64,000 bases of DNA. Origin: Candidatus Eiseniibacteriota bacterium. GTDB taxonomy: Bacteria; Eisenbacteria; RBG-16-71-46; CAIMUX01. Positions 24,696 to 33,819 of this stretch are shown piece after piece. The position numbers and the translations under genes are program-made. The stretch lies in NCBI GenBank assembly GCA_020633975.1, contig JACKCR010000009.1, forward strand, positions 1 to 64,000. The letters are read 5' to 3'. Positions within the stretch are counted from its first letter, which is position 1, and the number at the start of each line of letters is the position of its first letter. The notes below the pieces were generated by a model. The model saw only the letters and a program-made list of their open reading frames with translations. It was not told the origin of the DNA and did not search any database.

Positions 24696-25553
24696 CTACG
24701 CAGAGGGCCCTTCGGCGATCTTCGGCACCGACGTCCGGGTGGACGTGCCGGCGATTCCTTCGGGGCCGCTGTAGAGGATCGGGAGGTCCGAGTCGACGTC
24801 TTCGTCCAACGACGGCTCTTCGATCGATCCACCGTCCAGATCGGCGTCACCGTCCGTCTCGTCGCCTTCGTCCAGAAGGTCGTCGGAGTCATCCACGACA
24901 TCCTCGTCTTCTGACGTCGAGGACGACGACGGCCGCACATCGCGGAAGAAGTTCTCGGCTTCTCTCGGGTCGGTGTGGTAGTGGGTGCGGAGATCCGCAT
25001 ACACACGGCGATAGCCTTCCAGCCACTTGATCTTCTCGGCGACCAGGTTCGCGCGGGTGCGCGCTTCCATGTCGAGGGCGAGTTCGTAGTCGTTGAGCGC
25101 GATCTCGAACGCTTCGAGGCGGGCCTTGAACGGCTCGAGCCGTGTCTTGATGTACTCGTCCGTCTCGGATTCGAGGTGCTCACGGAGCACGATGGACCGG
25201 CGCCTTTGGTCTGTCGCCGACGTCCGGAGGAGCTCGGTGAATCCGCTCCCGAAGTAGTGACGGAAGAGGGGCGCGTTCCGGTTGTTGTTCACCCGGCCGA
25301 GAACGGTGAACGCGAGCATCCGGGTTTCCTGGTCCAGCCGGTCGTTCTCGACGTCCCGCCGCGCCATGGCTGCGCGCCGGGCCCGGGAGGCATCCTCGTG
25401 CGCCTTGAGCGCGGCCTCGTAGGGGGTGGTCATCTGTCTGAACGCTTCGAGGATCCACGCCACCTCCGGGACGGCCTCGAGACGGACCATGAGATACTCC
25501 GCGTGGTTCCGGAGCATCCGGACCGCGCCCATGTTCATCGACGGCATACGCAT
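24696..25553 (-). CDS. Coiled-coil protein with an acidic disordered tail
   Basis: The 285-residue protein is mostly helical for the first 210 residues, with long charged heptad-like stretches (ESETDEYIKTRLEPFKARL). It then has a Ser/Asp/Glu-rich segment (SSSSTSEDEDVVDDSDD) before a short end. No family is recognised. AGGAGG lies eight bases before the ATG at 25553. It heads a three-gene minus-strand cluster with the membrane protein and the M15 peptidase. The cluster could derive from a phage or secretion element, but no hallmark gene supports that. Confidence 0.7.
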   Translation of the reverse strand: MRMPSMNMGAVRMLRNHAEYLMVRLEAVPEVAWILEAFRQMTTPYEAALKAHEDASRARRAAMARRDVENDRLDQETRMLAFTVLGRVNNNRNAPLFRHYFGSGFTELLRTSATDQRRRSIVLREHLESETDEYIKTRLEPFKARLEAFEIALNDYELALDMEARTRANLVAEKIKWLEGYRRVYADLRTHYHTDPREAENFFRDVRPSSSSTSEDEDVVDDSDDLLDEGDETDGDADLDGGSIEEPSLDEDVDSDLPILYSGPEGIAGTSTRTSVPKIAEGPSA

Positions 25554-25806
25554 TATCGAAACCTCCTGTTTGGGTTGGGCTTCCCGAGTCGTTCGGGGGC
25601 CCACTCGCTCGGATCGGGCTCAGCAAACTCGGCGTCTCGCCCGATCGTCGGTGGGACGCACTCCGGAACGTTGGTTCCGGGGCACGGATCCACCTTCCCG
25701 AAGTGCGTCCAGGGTCATTCCGCCTGGGGCGCCGACGGTTCGTGGTGGCGATCGCGCCGGCCCGTTTCCCCACAGCGGTGGTGCCCGAACCGTGCAAACT
25801 GCATCT

Positions 25807-25944
25807 ATGAAAGGAATTGAGAGTCTGGACGGGCAGGACAACGGCTGCCCAGGCCATGGAAACTGTCTCTGCGACCCCTCGTGCGGCTCCACAGGCCATG
25901 GAAACCGTCGCTGTCGCTGCTTGCAGCGCTGCACCTGCGCCTGA
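25807..25944 (+). CDS. Possible small Cys-rich peptide
   Basis: An ATG-started frame encodes 45 residues with eight Cys at 14, 20, 22, 26, 36, 38, 42 and 44, and a duplicated GHGN motif (CPGHGNCLC and STGHGNRRC). The duplication reflects a 42-base direct repeat. The pattern resembles EGF/laminin-type CxGHGxCxC turns. No Shine-Dalgarno sequence precedes the ATG, so expression is doubtful. Confidence 0.3.
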   Translation: MKGIESLDGQDNGCPGHGNCLCDPSCGSTGHGNRRCRCLQRCTCA

Positions 25945-26874
25945 CGACTTTCGAGGTCTGTGAATCCACCACGCGACTGGGGCTGTTGCTGCTCCCCGTC
26001 GTTGCTGCCACCACTCGAGAGAGCGAGTAGCGGCCACCCATCCGGGCGCAAGTGGCGCAGCTGCAGGGTGTTCAAACGGCGGACCGAACTCCAGCGGTGC
26101 GCCTCCTGACTCCGCTCGTCGACTTCCTGTTCGCAACCGTGCAGATCCCGCGGCGAGCGTGACAGTGCCGTGTCGCAATCGCCCGCTCGGGCAGGTACCG
26201 ATTCACCGGGACGGCCGCAACCGCTCACCTGGCGCGAGAGAGTTTGACTGTCCGGTCCGAAACCGTTCGAACACTTACGGACGTTCGGGAGACCACTGGC
26301 ACAACGGCTCCGGCTGGAGCGGGAATCGGAGAGGGCGCCTGTGTAGCGGCGCAGCCGGGAGTTCGAGTTCGCGAAGCCGTCGTCGAGCGGCTGCGATGTC
26401 GACAGAGAGAGTTTTTGAGGCCCATGCAGCGATTCCAAGGGCTCTAGAGAATTGATTTGCCGGGAGTTATGCCGATTCGGGCTCTGAGGCAGACGCTCGC
26501 CGGGAGCAGGTGGGCCGCTCCCGGGACGTCCGGGACTCTCGAGCCCGGCAGGTGGGCCGTGTCGCCGGGTGCGGCGAGGTTCTTTGCCGGGATGCCCACC
26601 GGTCTGAAACGGACCGCGGGTTCGTTCGGGCCCGGGTCCGCCGCTCTGGCTGCGTCCGGGGTTTCGTTGGGGCTCGTGTGCGCTCATGGTGGCGCACGGG
26701 ACAACCAACGTGCCGCCTGGCGCACGAATCTGACCCGCACGGGGCGGAGCACTGGGGCAGGTCCACTAGTGGATTGTCAGCCAGCGTCTTCAGACGACGG
26801 AGATGCCGCGATTTTTTGTTCCGAGGAGCGATTCAAGGGCGATCACGAGGGTGTGGATCCCCGAAACCAGTGTC

Positions 26875-26900
26875 CGGCGGACGTTCGCGAACGTCCGCCG
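26875..26900. other. Perfect 26-base palindrome
   Basis: The 13-base arm CGGCGGACGTTCG is followed directly by its exact complement with no spacer. It lies 53 bases beyond the stop of the HCF136-like gene. It could end that transcript as a hairpin, but no T-run follows on the minus strand, so a protein-binding site is equally possible. Confidence 0.55.
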
Positions 26901-26952
26901 AACAGGGAACGGACGTTCGGCTGGTGGGATCGAGACGGCTGTGCCACGACCG

Positions 26953-28179
26953 TCACCGCACGACGAGCACCCTCCGACTGACGACGCCTTCGTCGGTCGT
27001 GACTCGAACGAAGTAGGCGCCCGAGCTCCAAGACGATGCGTCGAAGTCGAACGCGTGACGTTGGCCGGCGTTCAACGTCTGATCACAGAGCGACTCGACC
27101 TTACGACCCATCGCGTCGAAGACGTCCGCGCGGAGATGCCGAGCGCTTTCCGCCTCGAACTCGATTCGTCCCTCGCCGGAGAGCGGCTGCGGCCAGGGGC
27201 CATCGATCTGGATTCCCGCTAGCGTGAAGGGCTCCTCCACTGTTGCCGGGTCGAAACATCCGCCCGCTCCGTTGGAGGACATCGCCATGTATCCGCCCGC
27301 GCCCATGACGAGCAGCGTCTGTCCGGCGGACCACTCGCACGCGTAGAGGTCCACGTCGGTCTCGCTGTTGAGGCGACACCAGCTCGCGCCGGCATCGGTG
27401 CTTTGCAGTACGAGACCGCCTTCGCCGACGGCGAGGACCTGGAAGCCGGAGACCCAACTCGTCGTCAGATCGTGGATCGTGGCGTTCGTACCAGAATCGA
27501 CAGCCGTCCAGCTCTCACCGTCATCGGTGCTTCGCAGGATCGTCCCGTCTTCCCCCGCAGCAGCCAGCACCCCGGTGACGACTTCGAGATAGGCGTAGAG
27601 GTTCGCAGTCGTCCCGGTCGGCTTCTGCACCCAGTCCACCCCGCCGTTGGTCGTCTTGAGGATGGTGCCATTGTCTCCCACGACGAAAGCCAGGCTCGAG
27701 ACGGATCCGTTGCCGTCGTGAAGCGCGTTCGTCGTGCCGCTCTGCTGCAGCTGCCAGGACACACCGAGGTTCGTGGATCGATAGATCGAACCGCCGGTGC
27801 CGGCCGCAAACGACCATCCGCTACTTCTACTGCAGACGATGAAGTCCTCGGCCGAGTTCGGAATGGAGCCGTCGTGCCAGACTCCGGAGTAGAACACCCG
27901 GCAGACTCCCGAATCTCCCGAGACCCAGATCTGCCCGCCGGAGGGACGATGGGTGGCAATCAGATCACCGCTGGTTCCAACGTCCACGACGGTCCAGTTG
28001 ACGAGACCGCCGTCGGACTCGGCCACGAAGCCGCCGTCTCCAACGATATAGCGGTTGGTGAACGACGAGTTGATTGCGTTGAGGCTCTGATCGGTGGCCA
28101 TCGGGATCACGGTCCAGTTCTGAGCCTGTGCGATGCCGGGAATGATGGCCAATAGCGCGAATAGAAGGTGCTTGCCCAT
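26953..28179 (-). CDS. Secreted YCF48/HCF136-like propeller protein with FlgD-like C-terminal domain
   Basis: The 408-residue protein has a signal peptide (MGKHLLFALLAIIPGIAQAQ). Six or seven propeller blades follow, with the repeat GxxGxILRSTDxGxSWxxxxSGT of YCF48/BNR proteins (for example GTILKTTNGGVDW and GTILRSTDDGESW). The last 80 residues are the FlgD-Ig-like sorting domain ending GAYFVRV...RRVLVVR. GAGGAG precedes the ATG at 28179. It is probably an outer-surface protein; the ligand is unknown. Confidence 0.85.
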   Translation of the reverse strand: MGKHLLFALLAIIPGIAQAQNWTVIPMATDQSLNAINSSFTNRYIVGDGGFVAESDGGLVNWTVVDVGTSGDLIATHRPSGGQIWVSGDSGVCRVFYSGVWHDGSIPNSAEDFIVCSRSSGWSFAAGTGGSIYRSTNLGVSWQLQQSGTTNALHDGNGSVSSLAFVVGDNGTILKTTNGGVDWVQKPTGTTANLYAYLEVVTGVLAAAGEDGTILRSTDDGESWTAVDSGTNATIHDLTTSWVSGFQVLAVGEGGLVLQSTDAGASWCRLNSETDVDLYACEWSAGQTLLVMGAGGYMAMSSNGAGGCFDPATVEEPFTLAGIQIDGPWPQPLSGEGRIEFEAESARHLRADVFDAMGRKVESLCDQTLNAGQRHAFDFDASSWSSGAYFVRVTTDEGVVSRRVLVVR

Positions 28180-28311
28180 CTCGGGGTTCTCCTCGTTGCG
28201 GGGACGTGCGACGTCGGGGCGGATCGCTTCCGCCCCGGAATCACCCACGCTCGGAGAATGTCCGTCGACGCCGAATCCGAACGACGGACGAGAAACCCCT
28301 TCGCTCTCGCG

Positions 28312-29916
28312 TTACCTCACGACAGCGAACCGCTTCACGTAGTCCTGGGTCGCCGTCTCGATGCGCACCAGATACACCCCGGACGCGACCTCGCGTCCGT
28401 GCGCGTCGAGACCGTCCCATGTCCAGGAGTCACCCGTCGACCCTGTCACGTCAGCGAACTCGCTTCCCGCCGCACTCCAGACCAGCCGTCCAGTGACGTC
28501 GAAGATCGACACGCTGTGGGGCATCGCTCCGTCGCCGCCACTCCGGAACGACACGGTCAGTGCTCCGCTCTGGAGCGGGGTCGGGGCGAGGTACACGTGC
28601 TCGCTCACGATCGGGACCGACTCGACGGCGGCGGGCTGGCCGGCCATCCGGGCGCGGATGATCCAGTCGCCGGTCACTCCGAAGAGGTTCGAGCGGAACC
28701 AGGTGTTCGAGGTGAAGATGAAGTTGCGATCGATGTTGATCGTGCCGTCGTCGTCGCGCGCGATCGACGGATACCCGGTGTGTTGGAACTCGATCCCGAC
28801 GCGGAACGGGCCTGGAACCTGGATCTGCTCGGCGGAGATGTCGATCACGTTGATCGCATCGTCGGCGCCGGTGAGCAGGTAGTCACCGGAGAAGAGCAAC
28901 GCGCCGGGGTTGATCTGCTCGGCGGAGTCGTCCCAGATGTGGAGCGTCACCGTTTGCTGCGCGGTGGATCCGCCGAAGAGCAGTTCGATCTGTTCGATGT
29001 CTCCGGGCTGCCCGGGCACGAGCCGAACGGCGCCGATCTCGCCTGCGACGAAGCCTCCTTGGAACGCAGCGTTCTGGCCGTCACTCCAGCCGTCGTTCTG
29101 GAGCACCGTGCCGGCGCCGCTGTCGACGTACACGTCGGTAACGTCGGCCCCGTTGATGACTCCGGAGCCATTGAGCACGACGGTGTTCACTCCGTTCGGC
29201 TGGGAGAGGACCGTGACGTCGTAGGAAGCGCCGTCGGAAAGCGAGGTCGGGAACGTGAACGGTCCGTTGCCGGTGATGACGAGATCGTCTCCACCGTTGT
29301 TCTGGAGAACCAAGGTGCCGGCGAATCCGGTGACCGTTCCGCCCACCGTGAATCCTCCGCCTCCGCCGGAAGTCGTCGTCGCACGGATGATCCAGTCACC
29401 TGTCAGTCCGAAGAGGTTCGAGCGGAACCAGACGCCGGACGTGTAGATGAAGTTCCGGTTGATGTCGATGGTGCCGTCGTCGTCTCGTGCGATCGAGGGA
29501 TAGCCGGAGTGTTGGAACTCGATGCCGACCCGGATCGGGCCGGTGATCGTGAGCGCTTCGCCGGAAACGTCGATCTGGTTGATCGCGTTGTCGGCTCCGG
29601 TCAGGGTGTAGTCGCCACTGTAGAGGAGAGCGCCGGGGTTGGTCGTTCCTGCGGAGTCGTCCCAGATCTTGAGGGTGACGGTCCGCTGCCCGGTCGAGCC
29701 TCCGAAGAGCAGGTCGACGGTCTGGAGGTCGGCTGGCACTTCGGTCGGCACGAGACGCACGGCTCCGATCTCTCCTGCGACGAAGCCGCCCTGGAATGCG
29801 GCGTTCTGGCCGTCGCTCCAGCCGTCGTTGAGGAGAAGCTCCGCGGCCGCCGGTGACGTGAGGAGCACGAGGGACGCGAACGCGAGAAGTGCACCGAAGT
29901 AGGACGTGAGCCGCAT
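28312..29916 (-). CDS. Secreted protein with a duplicated 150-residue domain and FlgD-like tail
   Basis: The 534-residue protein has a signal peptide ending SPAAA. Residues 30-179 and 274-422 are two close copies of one domain (both begin NDGWSDGQNAAFQGGFVAGE and end LFGxTGDWIIRA), separated by a carboxypeptidase-regulatory-like linker. The last 90 residues form the sorting domain ending GVYLVRI...VKRFAVVR. The repeat domain is beta-rich but was not assigned to a family. GGAGG lies five bases before the ATG. High nucleotide identity between copies suggests recent duplication. Confidence 0.85.
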   Translation of the reverse strand: MRLTSYFGALLAFASLVLLTSPAAAELLLNDGWSDGQNAAFQGGFVAGEIGAVRLVPTEVPADLQTVDLLFGGSTGQRTVTLKIWDDSAGTTNPGALLYSGDYTLTGADNAINQIDVSGEALTITGPIRVGIEFQHSGYPSIARDDDGTIDINRNFIYTSGVWFRSNLFGLTGDWIIRATTTSGGGGGFTVGGTVTGFAGTLVLQNNGGDDLVITGNGPFTFPTSLSDGASYDVTVLSQPNGVNTVVLNGSGVINGADVTDVYVDSGAGTVLQNDGWSDGQNAAFQGGFVAGEIGAVRLVPGQPGDIEQIELLFGGSTAQQTVTLHIWDDSAEQINPGALLFSGDYLLTGADDAINVIDISAEQIQVPGPFRVGIEFQHTGYPSIARDDDGTINIDRNFIFTSNTWFRSNLFGVTGDWIIRARMAGQPAAVESVPIVSEHVYLAPTPLQSGALTVSFRSGGDGAMPHSVSIFDVTGRLVWSAAGSEFADVTGSTGDSWTWDGLDAHGREVASGVYLVRIETATQDYVKRFAVVR

Positions 29917-30032
29917 GGGGACCTCCAGAGGGAAGCGAAGGTGGAGCTTGTTGGAGCCCGAAGAGCGTAGCAGGAGCGCGTCGGCACAGGCAATGTCGCG
30001 CGGCCCCCTCGCTCGGCTCGTCGCGCGGTCTC

Positions 30033-30061
30033 GCGCGGCCCCGAGGGGATCGGGGCCGCGC
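30033..30061. terminator. GC-rich stem-loop after the 876-residue secreted protein gene
   Basis: Perfect 10-base arms (GCGCGGCCCC and its complement) flank a nine-base loop, 67 bases beyond the stop of the minus-strand gene ending at 30128 and upstream of the next gene. No clear T-run follows, so termination efficiency is uncertain. Confidence 0.45.
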
Positions 30062-30127
30062 CGCGCTTATCACGCGTCCCGGGTGGGCACTGTATCCGTT
30101 GCCGCTCCCACCCGGAGATGACTCGTA

Positions 30128-32758
30128 CTAGCGCACGAGCACGATCCGCTGGCGGGCCGTTCCGGACGGGGTCCGAAGCACCGCCCAATAGACGCCGGCG
30201 GCTGCAGAGCCGTCGACGGATTGACCGGTCCACTCCGCGAAGTGCGTTCCTCTACCCGTGAGTGCGCTGGACGACCAAACCCGACGACCGCTTGCGTCGT
30301 GTACGTCGAGCCGGGCCGTTCCCGATACGTCTGGAATGTCGAGCGCGAACGAGACGGTACCTCGACTGGGTGAGCCGTTCCGAATCCGGATCGCTGTTTC
30401 GGTCACGGGCGAGCTTCCGATCGAGCCATCTCCGTCTGTACCGGCTTCGGCACCGTCGTTCCGCCCCGCTCCGCCCGAGAACACCAGCGGGATGTCGACC
30501 ACTTCGTTCGATGGGTCGTTCGTCCTGAGACGGATGCTGCAGTCGGTTCCCCGCGATCCCGCATCGACAGACGCGAAGACCCTGATCGACACGGTCTCTC
30601 CCGCGGCGAGAGAGCCATCGCTGGGTTGCACGACGCGGTGAAGGCCACAGGGTCCTGGCGACGTGGCGTCGGCCTCCGACTCCTCTGGACTGGAGTCGAT
30701 GTGGTACCGCAGAACGGCTCGCGGATCGGTTGCGGCGTTTCGGATGCTCAACGACCCAGAGTAGACGTCTCGTCCGGGAACCCCGTGGAGAACGACGGCG
30801 GACTCGGAGAGTTCCAGCTTCGGCTCTTCGACGACCTCGCCTCGAACCAGGATGTGACGCTCGAATCCAATGTTGCTCGTCGTGACGATCTGCGCGTCGA
30901 AGAACCCCACCTCCTCGGAGTAGAACCGGAGGTCGAGCGAGGTGCTGTCTCCTGGCCGAAGGACTTCGTCGGACCAGGTCAGTGAGATCCGTGGATCGGA
31001 GGACTCGACGGAAACGAGGGATCGGTCGTCGATCGACTGGTTCACGATCTCGAGAGACGCCTCCCGCGCGCGGAGTCGCGTCACCTCGCCCATCGCGACC
31101 ACGCCGTCACTGATGAGGAGTCCGTCGTCTCCCATGTGCACGTCCAGTTGGAGCGGAATGCGCACGGTCGGTTGCGACGGGTCGTTCGTCGCCACTTCGA
31201 CCGCGAGGTCGAAGATGCCGTCGAAGAGGAGGTACGGAGTGAGCACGAGTTGCGTCTCGCCGATCTCGCCCGGTGGGATCACGAGCTGCGCGTGGGTGAA
31301 GACTCCACGGTCGGTCCCCGAGAGCCAGCGCACGAGAGGGTTCACGAGCGCATCCTCGAATCGGAATGTGGTCAGGATGACTCTGCCCAGTCCGAACCGA
31401 GTTGCAGCAAGGACGACGTTGCCCGCGCTGTCGCGTACGAGCGGCTCCCAGGTCGTTCCTTCTCCGACGCCGCCGATCGTCACCGCACGCTCGGGTAGAT
31501 CGAGGCCGTGCACACCACGCATGGCCGGATGGTCTGCCACATCCGTCGTGTGTTCGGACCCGCCGAACGTCGAGAGGATCTCGAGCCCGTCGATCCCCAG
31601 GCTGCCGAGGAGCGCCTGGTCCAAGGATTGGTCGACGGTGAGGACGATTCCGTTGCCGTTCCGCAGCCACGGCATGATCCGCTCCTCCATGGTGTCGCAG
31701 TTGGGATGGTCGTCGAACGACGACTGCGGAACCCACCACCTGCGCGGCATGAGGACGTCGGCCCCCATGAGGCTACGAAGATAGGGAACCTCGAGGTCGT
31801 ACCGAACCCGGCCGCGGAAGTCGGCGTCGATCGATGGAAGAGGGCCTGGGTCGAGAGAGAACCGAACCTGGAGCGGCGCTGTTCCATCATTGCGGATCCG
31901 GATGAGATGCTCGGTCTCTGCCTTGAGGTCGATGTCCATGACCGGGGACATCTCTTCCACCGCGAACACGGCCGCGGACGGAGTGCAGGGATCGGGATCG
32001 CACGCGCTGACGGTGAAGTCTCCGGCCAGCTCACCGCATTGCTCCGCAGTGACGAGAACACACTCTCCGGAGCCGAGGCAGCAGCTCCCGAACGTCTCAC
32101 TGAAAGGAGTCGGATTCCATCCCTCCTCTCCGCCGAACCCCAGGCGACCGTAGTCTTGGATCGGCGTGATCCGGCCGCGGCTGTCCGCGATTCCACCCCC
32201 TTGTCCGGGATGTGGAATCAGTTCGAGGGTCGCCTCGCCCTCGTCGACATAGCCGGCCATCCAGTAGAGCTCCGTGAGTCGCGAGGTCTGAGATCCCCGC
32301 CACGCAAGTCCAAGCCCTGCCCCCGATTCATAGGGCCAGCTCGGGTCGGGGACGTCGAGCATGCCCGCGTTGATGCCCCAGTCGAGCACTACGAGGTCCC
32401 CCGTCCATTGGTGTCCCAGGGAAACCGCTCGCACGTCACGCGTGCCGTCTCTGGGAAAGGCGAGAAGGGCCCACCAGACGACCGGCGCGGAGCCTCGGCC
32501 CGACGTCGGGTTCAGCGCGAGCATGTGGCCTTCACAGTCCGAACAGATGGCGACCTGAGGGTTGTATTCATAGACCCCCGGACAGGCCAGCCCGGACTCG
32601 GCGTAGAAGCCGACCGCGTCGGCTTCCGTATAGGACACGGTGTCGTCGGTGTGGAGAAGGAGCACACCCCCTTCGTTCGCCGAACGTGCTGAGCCGGCGA
32701 CCACGAGCAGAGCGAGTACGGGAGCGAGGAGAGTCAGTGACCTCGAGATCGTGCGCAT
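30128..32758 (-). CDS. Large secreted protein with GSCC module, ASH-like Ig repeats and FlgD-like tail
   Basis: The 876-residue protein has a signal peptide ending AGSARS. A first domain of unknown type ends in the Cys module GSCCLGSGECVLVTAEQC...DPDPC. Next comes a region resembling glutamine-amidotransferase-like lipoprotein segments (MPWLRNGNGIVLTVDQS, DHPAMRGV). At least three ASH/MSP-type Ig repeats (VATNDPSQPTVRIPLQL, LRTNDPSNEVVDIPLVF) precede the sorting domain ending GVYWAVL...RQRIVLVR. AAAGGA precedes the ATG at 32758. It is likely a surface or secreted structural protein. Confidence 0.8.
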   Translation of the reverse strand: MRTISRSLTLLAPVLALLVVAGSARSANEGGVLLLHTDDTVSYTEADAVGFYAESGLACPGVYEYNPQVAICSDCEGHMLALNPTSGRGSAPVVWWALLAFPRDGTRDVRAVSLGHQWTGDLVVLDWGINAGMLDVPDPSWPYESGAGLGLAWRGSQTSRLTELYWMAGYVDEGEATLELIPHPGQGGGIADSRGRITPIQDYGRLGFGGEEGWNPTPFSETFGSCCLGSGECVLVTAEQCGELAGDFTVSACDPDPCTPSAAVFAVEEMSPVMDIDLKAETEHLIRIRNDGTAPLQVRFSLDPGPLPSIDADFRGRVRYDLEVPYLRSLMGADVLMPRRWWVPQSSFDDHPNCDTMEERIMPWLRNGNGIVLTVDQSLDQALLGSLGIDGLEILSTFGGSEHTTDVADHPAMRGVHGLDLPERAVTIGGVGEGTTWEPLVRDSAGNVVLAATRFGLGRVILTTFRFEDALVNPLVRWLSGTDRGVFTHAQLVIPPGEIGETQLVLTPYLLFDGIFDLAVEVATNDPSQPTVRIPLQLDVHMGDDGLLISDGVVAMGEVTRLRAREASLEIVNQSIDDRSLVSVESSDPRISLTWSDEVLRPGDSTSLDLRFYSEEVGFFDAQIVTTSNIGFERHILVRGEVVEEPKLELSESAVVLHGVPGRDVYSGSLSIRNAATDPRAVLRYHIDSSPEESEADATSPGPCGLHRVVQPSDGSLAAGETVSIRVFASVDAGSRGTDCSIRLRTNDPSNEVVDIPLVFSGGAGRNDGAEAGTDGDGSIGSSPVTETAIRIRNGSPSRGTVSFALDIPDVSGTARLDVHDASGRRVWSSSALTGRGTHFAEWTGQSVDGSAAAGVYWAVLRTPSGTARQRIVLVR

Positions 32759-33231
32759 ATGAGTTCCTTTCGCACCCGGCAGAGAAGGAACCACCAAATC
32801 GCGTGCACGGAACGGAGCAGGTAGGAACGAGCGACGCTGAGGACGGCCCCGTGCCCATGGGAACTGTGGGAGAGGAACTGGATCGAAACACTGGGAGAGG
32901 AGTCAACGGAAGCGTACGGCAACCGAACCGCTAAGGGCAAGGGGCCGCGCCCGAGGATTCGCGAACGCCAGAGGAGGGCGAACCCCAAGCGGGGGCGGGC
33001 CATGATCCGGCGGATCAGCGGCCACCAGGGCACTGTAAAACCCGAACCTTGACCCAACCTGTCCGCCGCTGTTTAATCGGAGGGTCGAACAAGGACCGTT
33101 CCCTGCAACGAGTTAGGTCCTCGTTCGTACAGCCTTCAGGCATCTCTGCCGAGACATTGCTGCATCCCTCCATCTGGATAGCGCGCTTTCCACGCGCTGA
33201 ACTCGAACTTTTTCCTCGAGGGGGCAATCTG
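32759..33231. other. Divergent intergenic region with the sigma-factor promoter
   Basis: These 473 bases lie between the divergent secreted-protein gene and the ECF sigma gene. No gene was recognised. The promoter at 33049-33077 leaves an untranslated leader of about 148 bases before the sigma-factor start, long enough for further control. Confidence 0.5.
33049..33077 (+). promoter_or_regulatory. Strong sigma70 promoter of the sigma factor/kinase operon
   Basis: TTGACC and TTTAAT are separated by exactly 17 bases, and each matches five of six consensus bases. This is the best promoter match noticed in the window. Confidence 0.65.
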
Positions 33232-33819
33232 ATGGGCAGCATCGACGATTACGACTGGGGAAACCTTTCCAAGAGCCAGGCCTTCGAGATCCTCTACGAG
33301 GAGGTTCGCGCGGTCGCGCGCATGTACTTCCGTCACGAGAGGCCCGGGCATACCTGGCGCCCGACGGAAGTGGCAAACGAAGCCTTCCTCAGGTTCATGA
33401 ACAAAGGCTGCACTCCGGGGACCACACGGTCAGAGACTCTGGCCAAGATCAGTCTCATCATCATCCGCGTACTTCAGGATCACCACAGGCAGAAGACGAC
33501 TCTGAAGCGTGGCGGAGGCTGGCAGAAGGTCACCTTCAAAACCGACGTCGACGTCCTACCGGTCCAGAACATCGACTTCGTCGACTTGGACAAGGCGCTC
33601 ATGTCCCTCGAGCAAAGCGGCGCCAAGGGCCGTCGGCGGAAGTACATCGCGCTCTTCCGATTTGTGGTCGCACTCGAGCCCCAGCAGATCGCCGATCTAC
33701 TGGGAGTCTCGGTCGACCAGGTGGAGGAGGACTGGGACTTCGCCCGTGCGTTTCTCATGAGCCATCTCGCGGGCTACAGGACGAACGATCCAGACCGCGA
33801 TGACCACGCCACCGCCTGA
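33232..33819 (+). CDS. ECF RNA polymerase sigma factor (TIGR02999-like)
   Basis: The 195-residue protein has the region 2 helices (LYEEVRAVARMYFRHERPGH, PTEVANEAFLRFMN) and a region 4 helix-turn-helix (LEPQQIADLLGVSVDQVEEDW). The LRP/W-x-PTEVANEAFLR pattern is that of the TIGR02999 ECF group, known for being encoded beside Ser/Thr kinases instead of anti-sigma factors. GAGGGGG precedes the ATG at 33232. The kinase gene overlaps its end by 20 bases, so the kinase probably controls this sigma factor. Confidence 0.85.
   Translation: MGSIDDYDWGNLSKSQAFEILYEEVRAVARMYFRHERPGHTWRPTEVANEAFLRFMNKGCTPGTTRSETLAKISLIIIRVLQDHHRQKTTLKRGGGWQKVTFKTDVDVLPVQNIDFVDLDKALMSLEQSGAKGRRRKYIALFRFVVALEPQQIADLLGVSVDQVEEDWDFARAFLMSHLAGYRTNDPDRDDHATA

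Larger units (their letters stand above)
25554..26952. other. 1.4 kb region without a confident gene
   Basis: Long open frames exist on both strands, but they are Arg/Pro/Ser-rich and look like GC-driven shadows. The region contains two short repeats with the same 42-base spacing (AGGCCATGGAAAC at 25851 and 25893; CAGGTGGGCCG at 26507 and 26549). It also has three copies of CGGACGTTCG (26278, 26878, 26910) and a T-run at 26812. It may be a decayed element or a long regulatory leader of the minus-strand cluster. Confidence 0.5.

Noticed and set aside
26244-26447. 67-residue plus-strand frame with plausible Val/Arg composition
   Set aside because: It starts with TTG, lacks a ribosome binding site, and competes with equally open frames on both strands.
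25620-26708. 362-residue minus-strand frame in the gene-poor region
   Set aside because: Composition is dominated by Arg, Ser, Pro and Gly without motif, start signal or hydrophobic core.
26809-26818. T-run as an intrinsic terminator
   Set aside because: The preceding stem is only four base pairs and no plus-strand gene ends nearby.
28168-29856. 562-residue plus-strand frame with internal repeats
   Set aside because: The repeats are the antisense image of the duplicated domain in the secreted protein on the minus strand.
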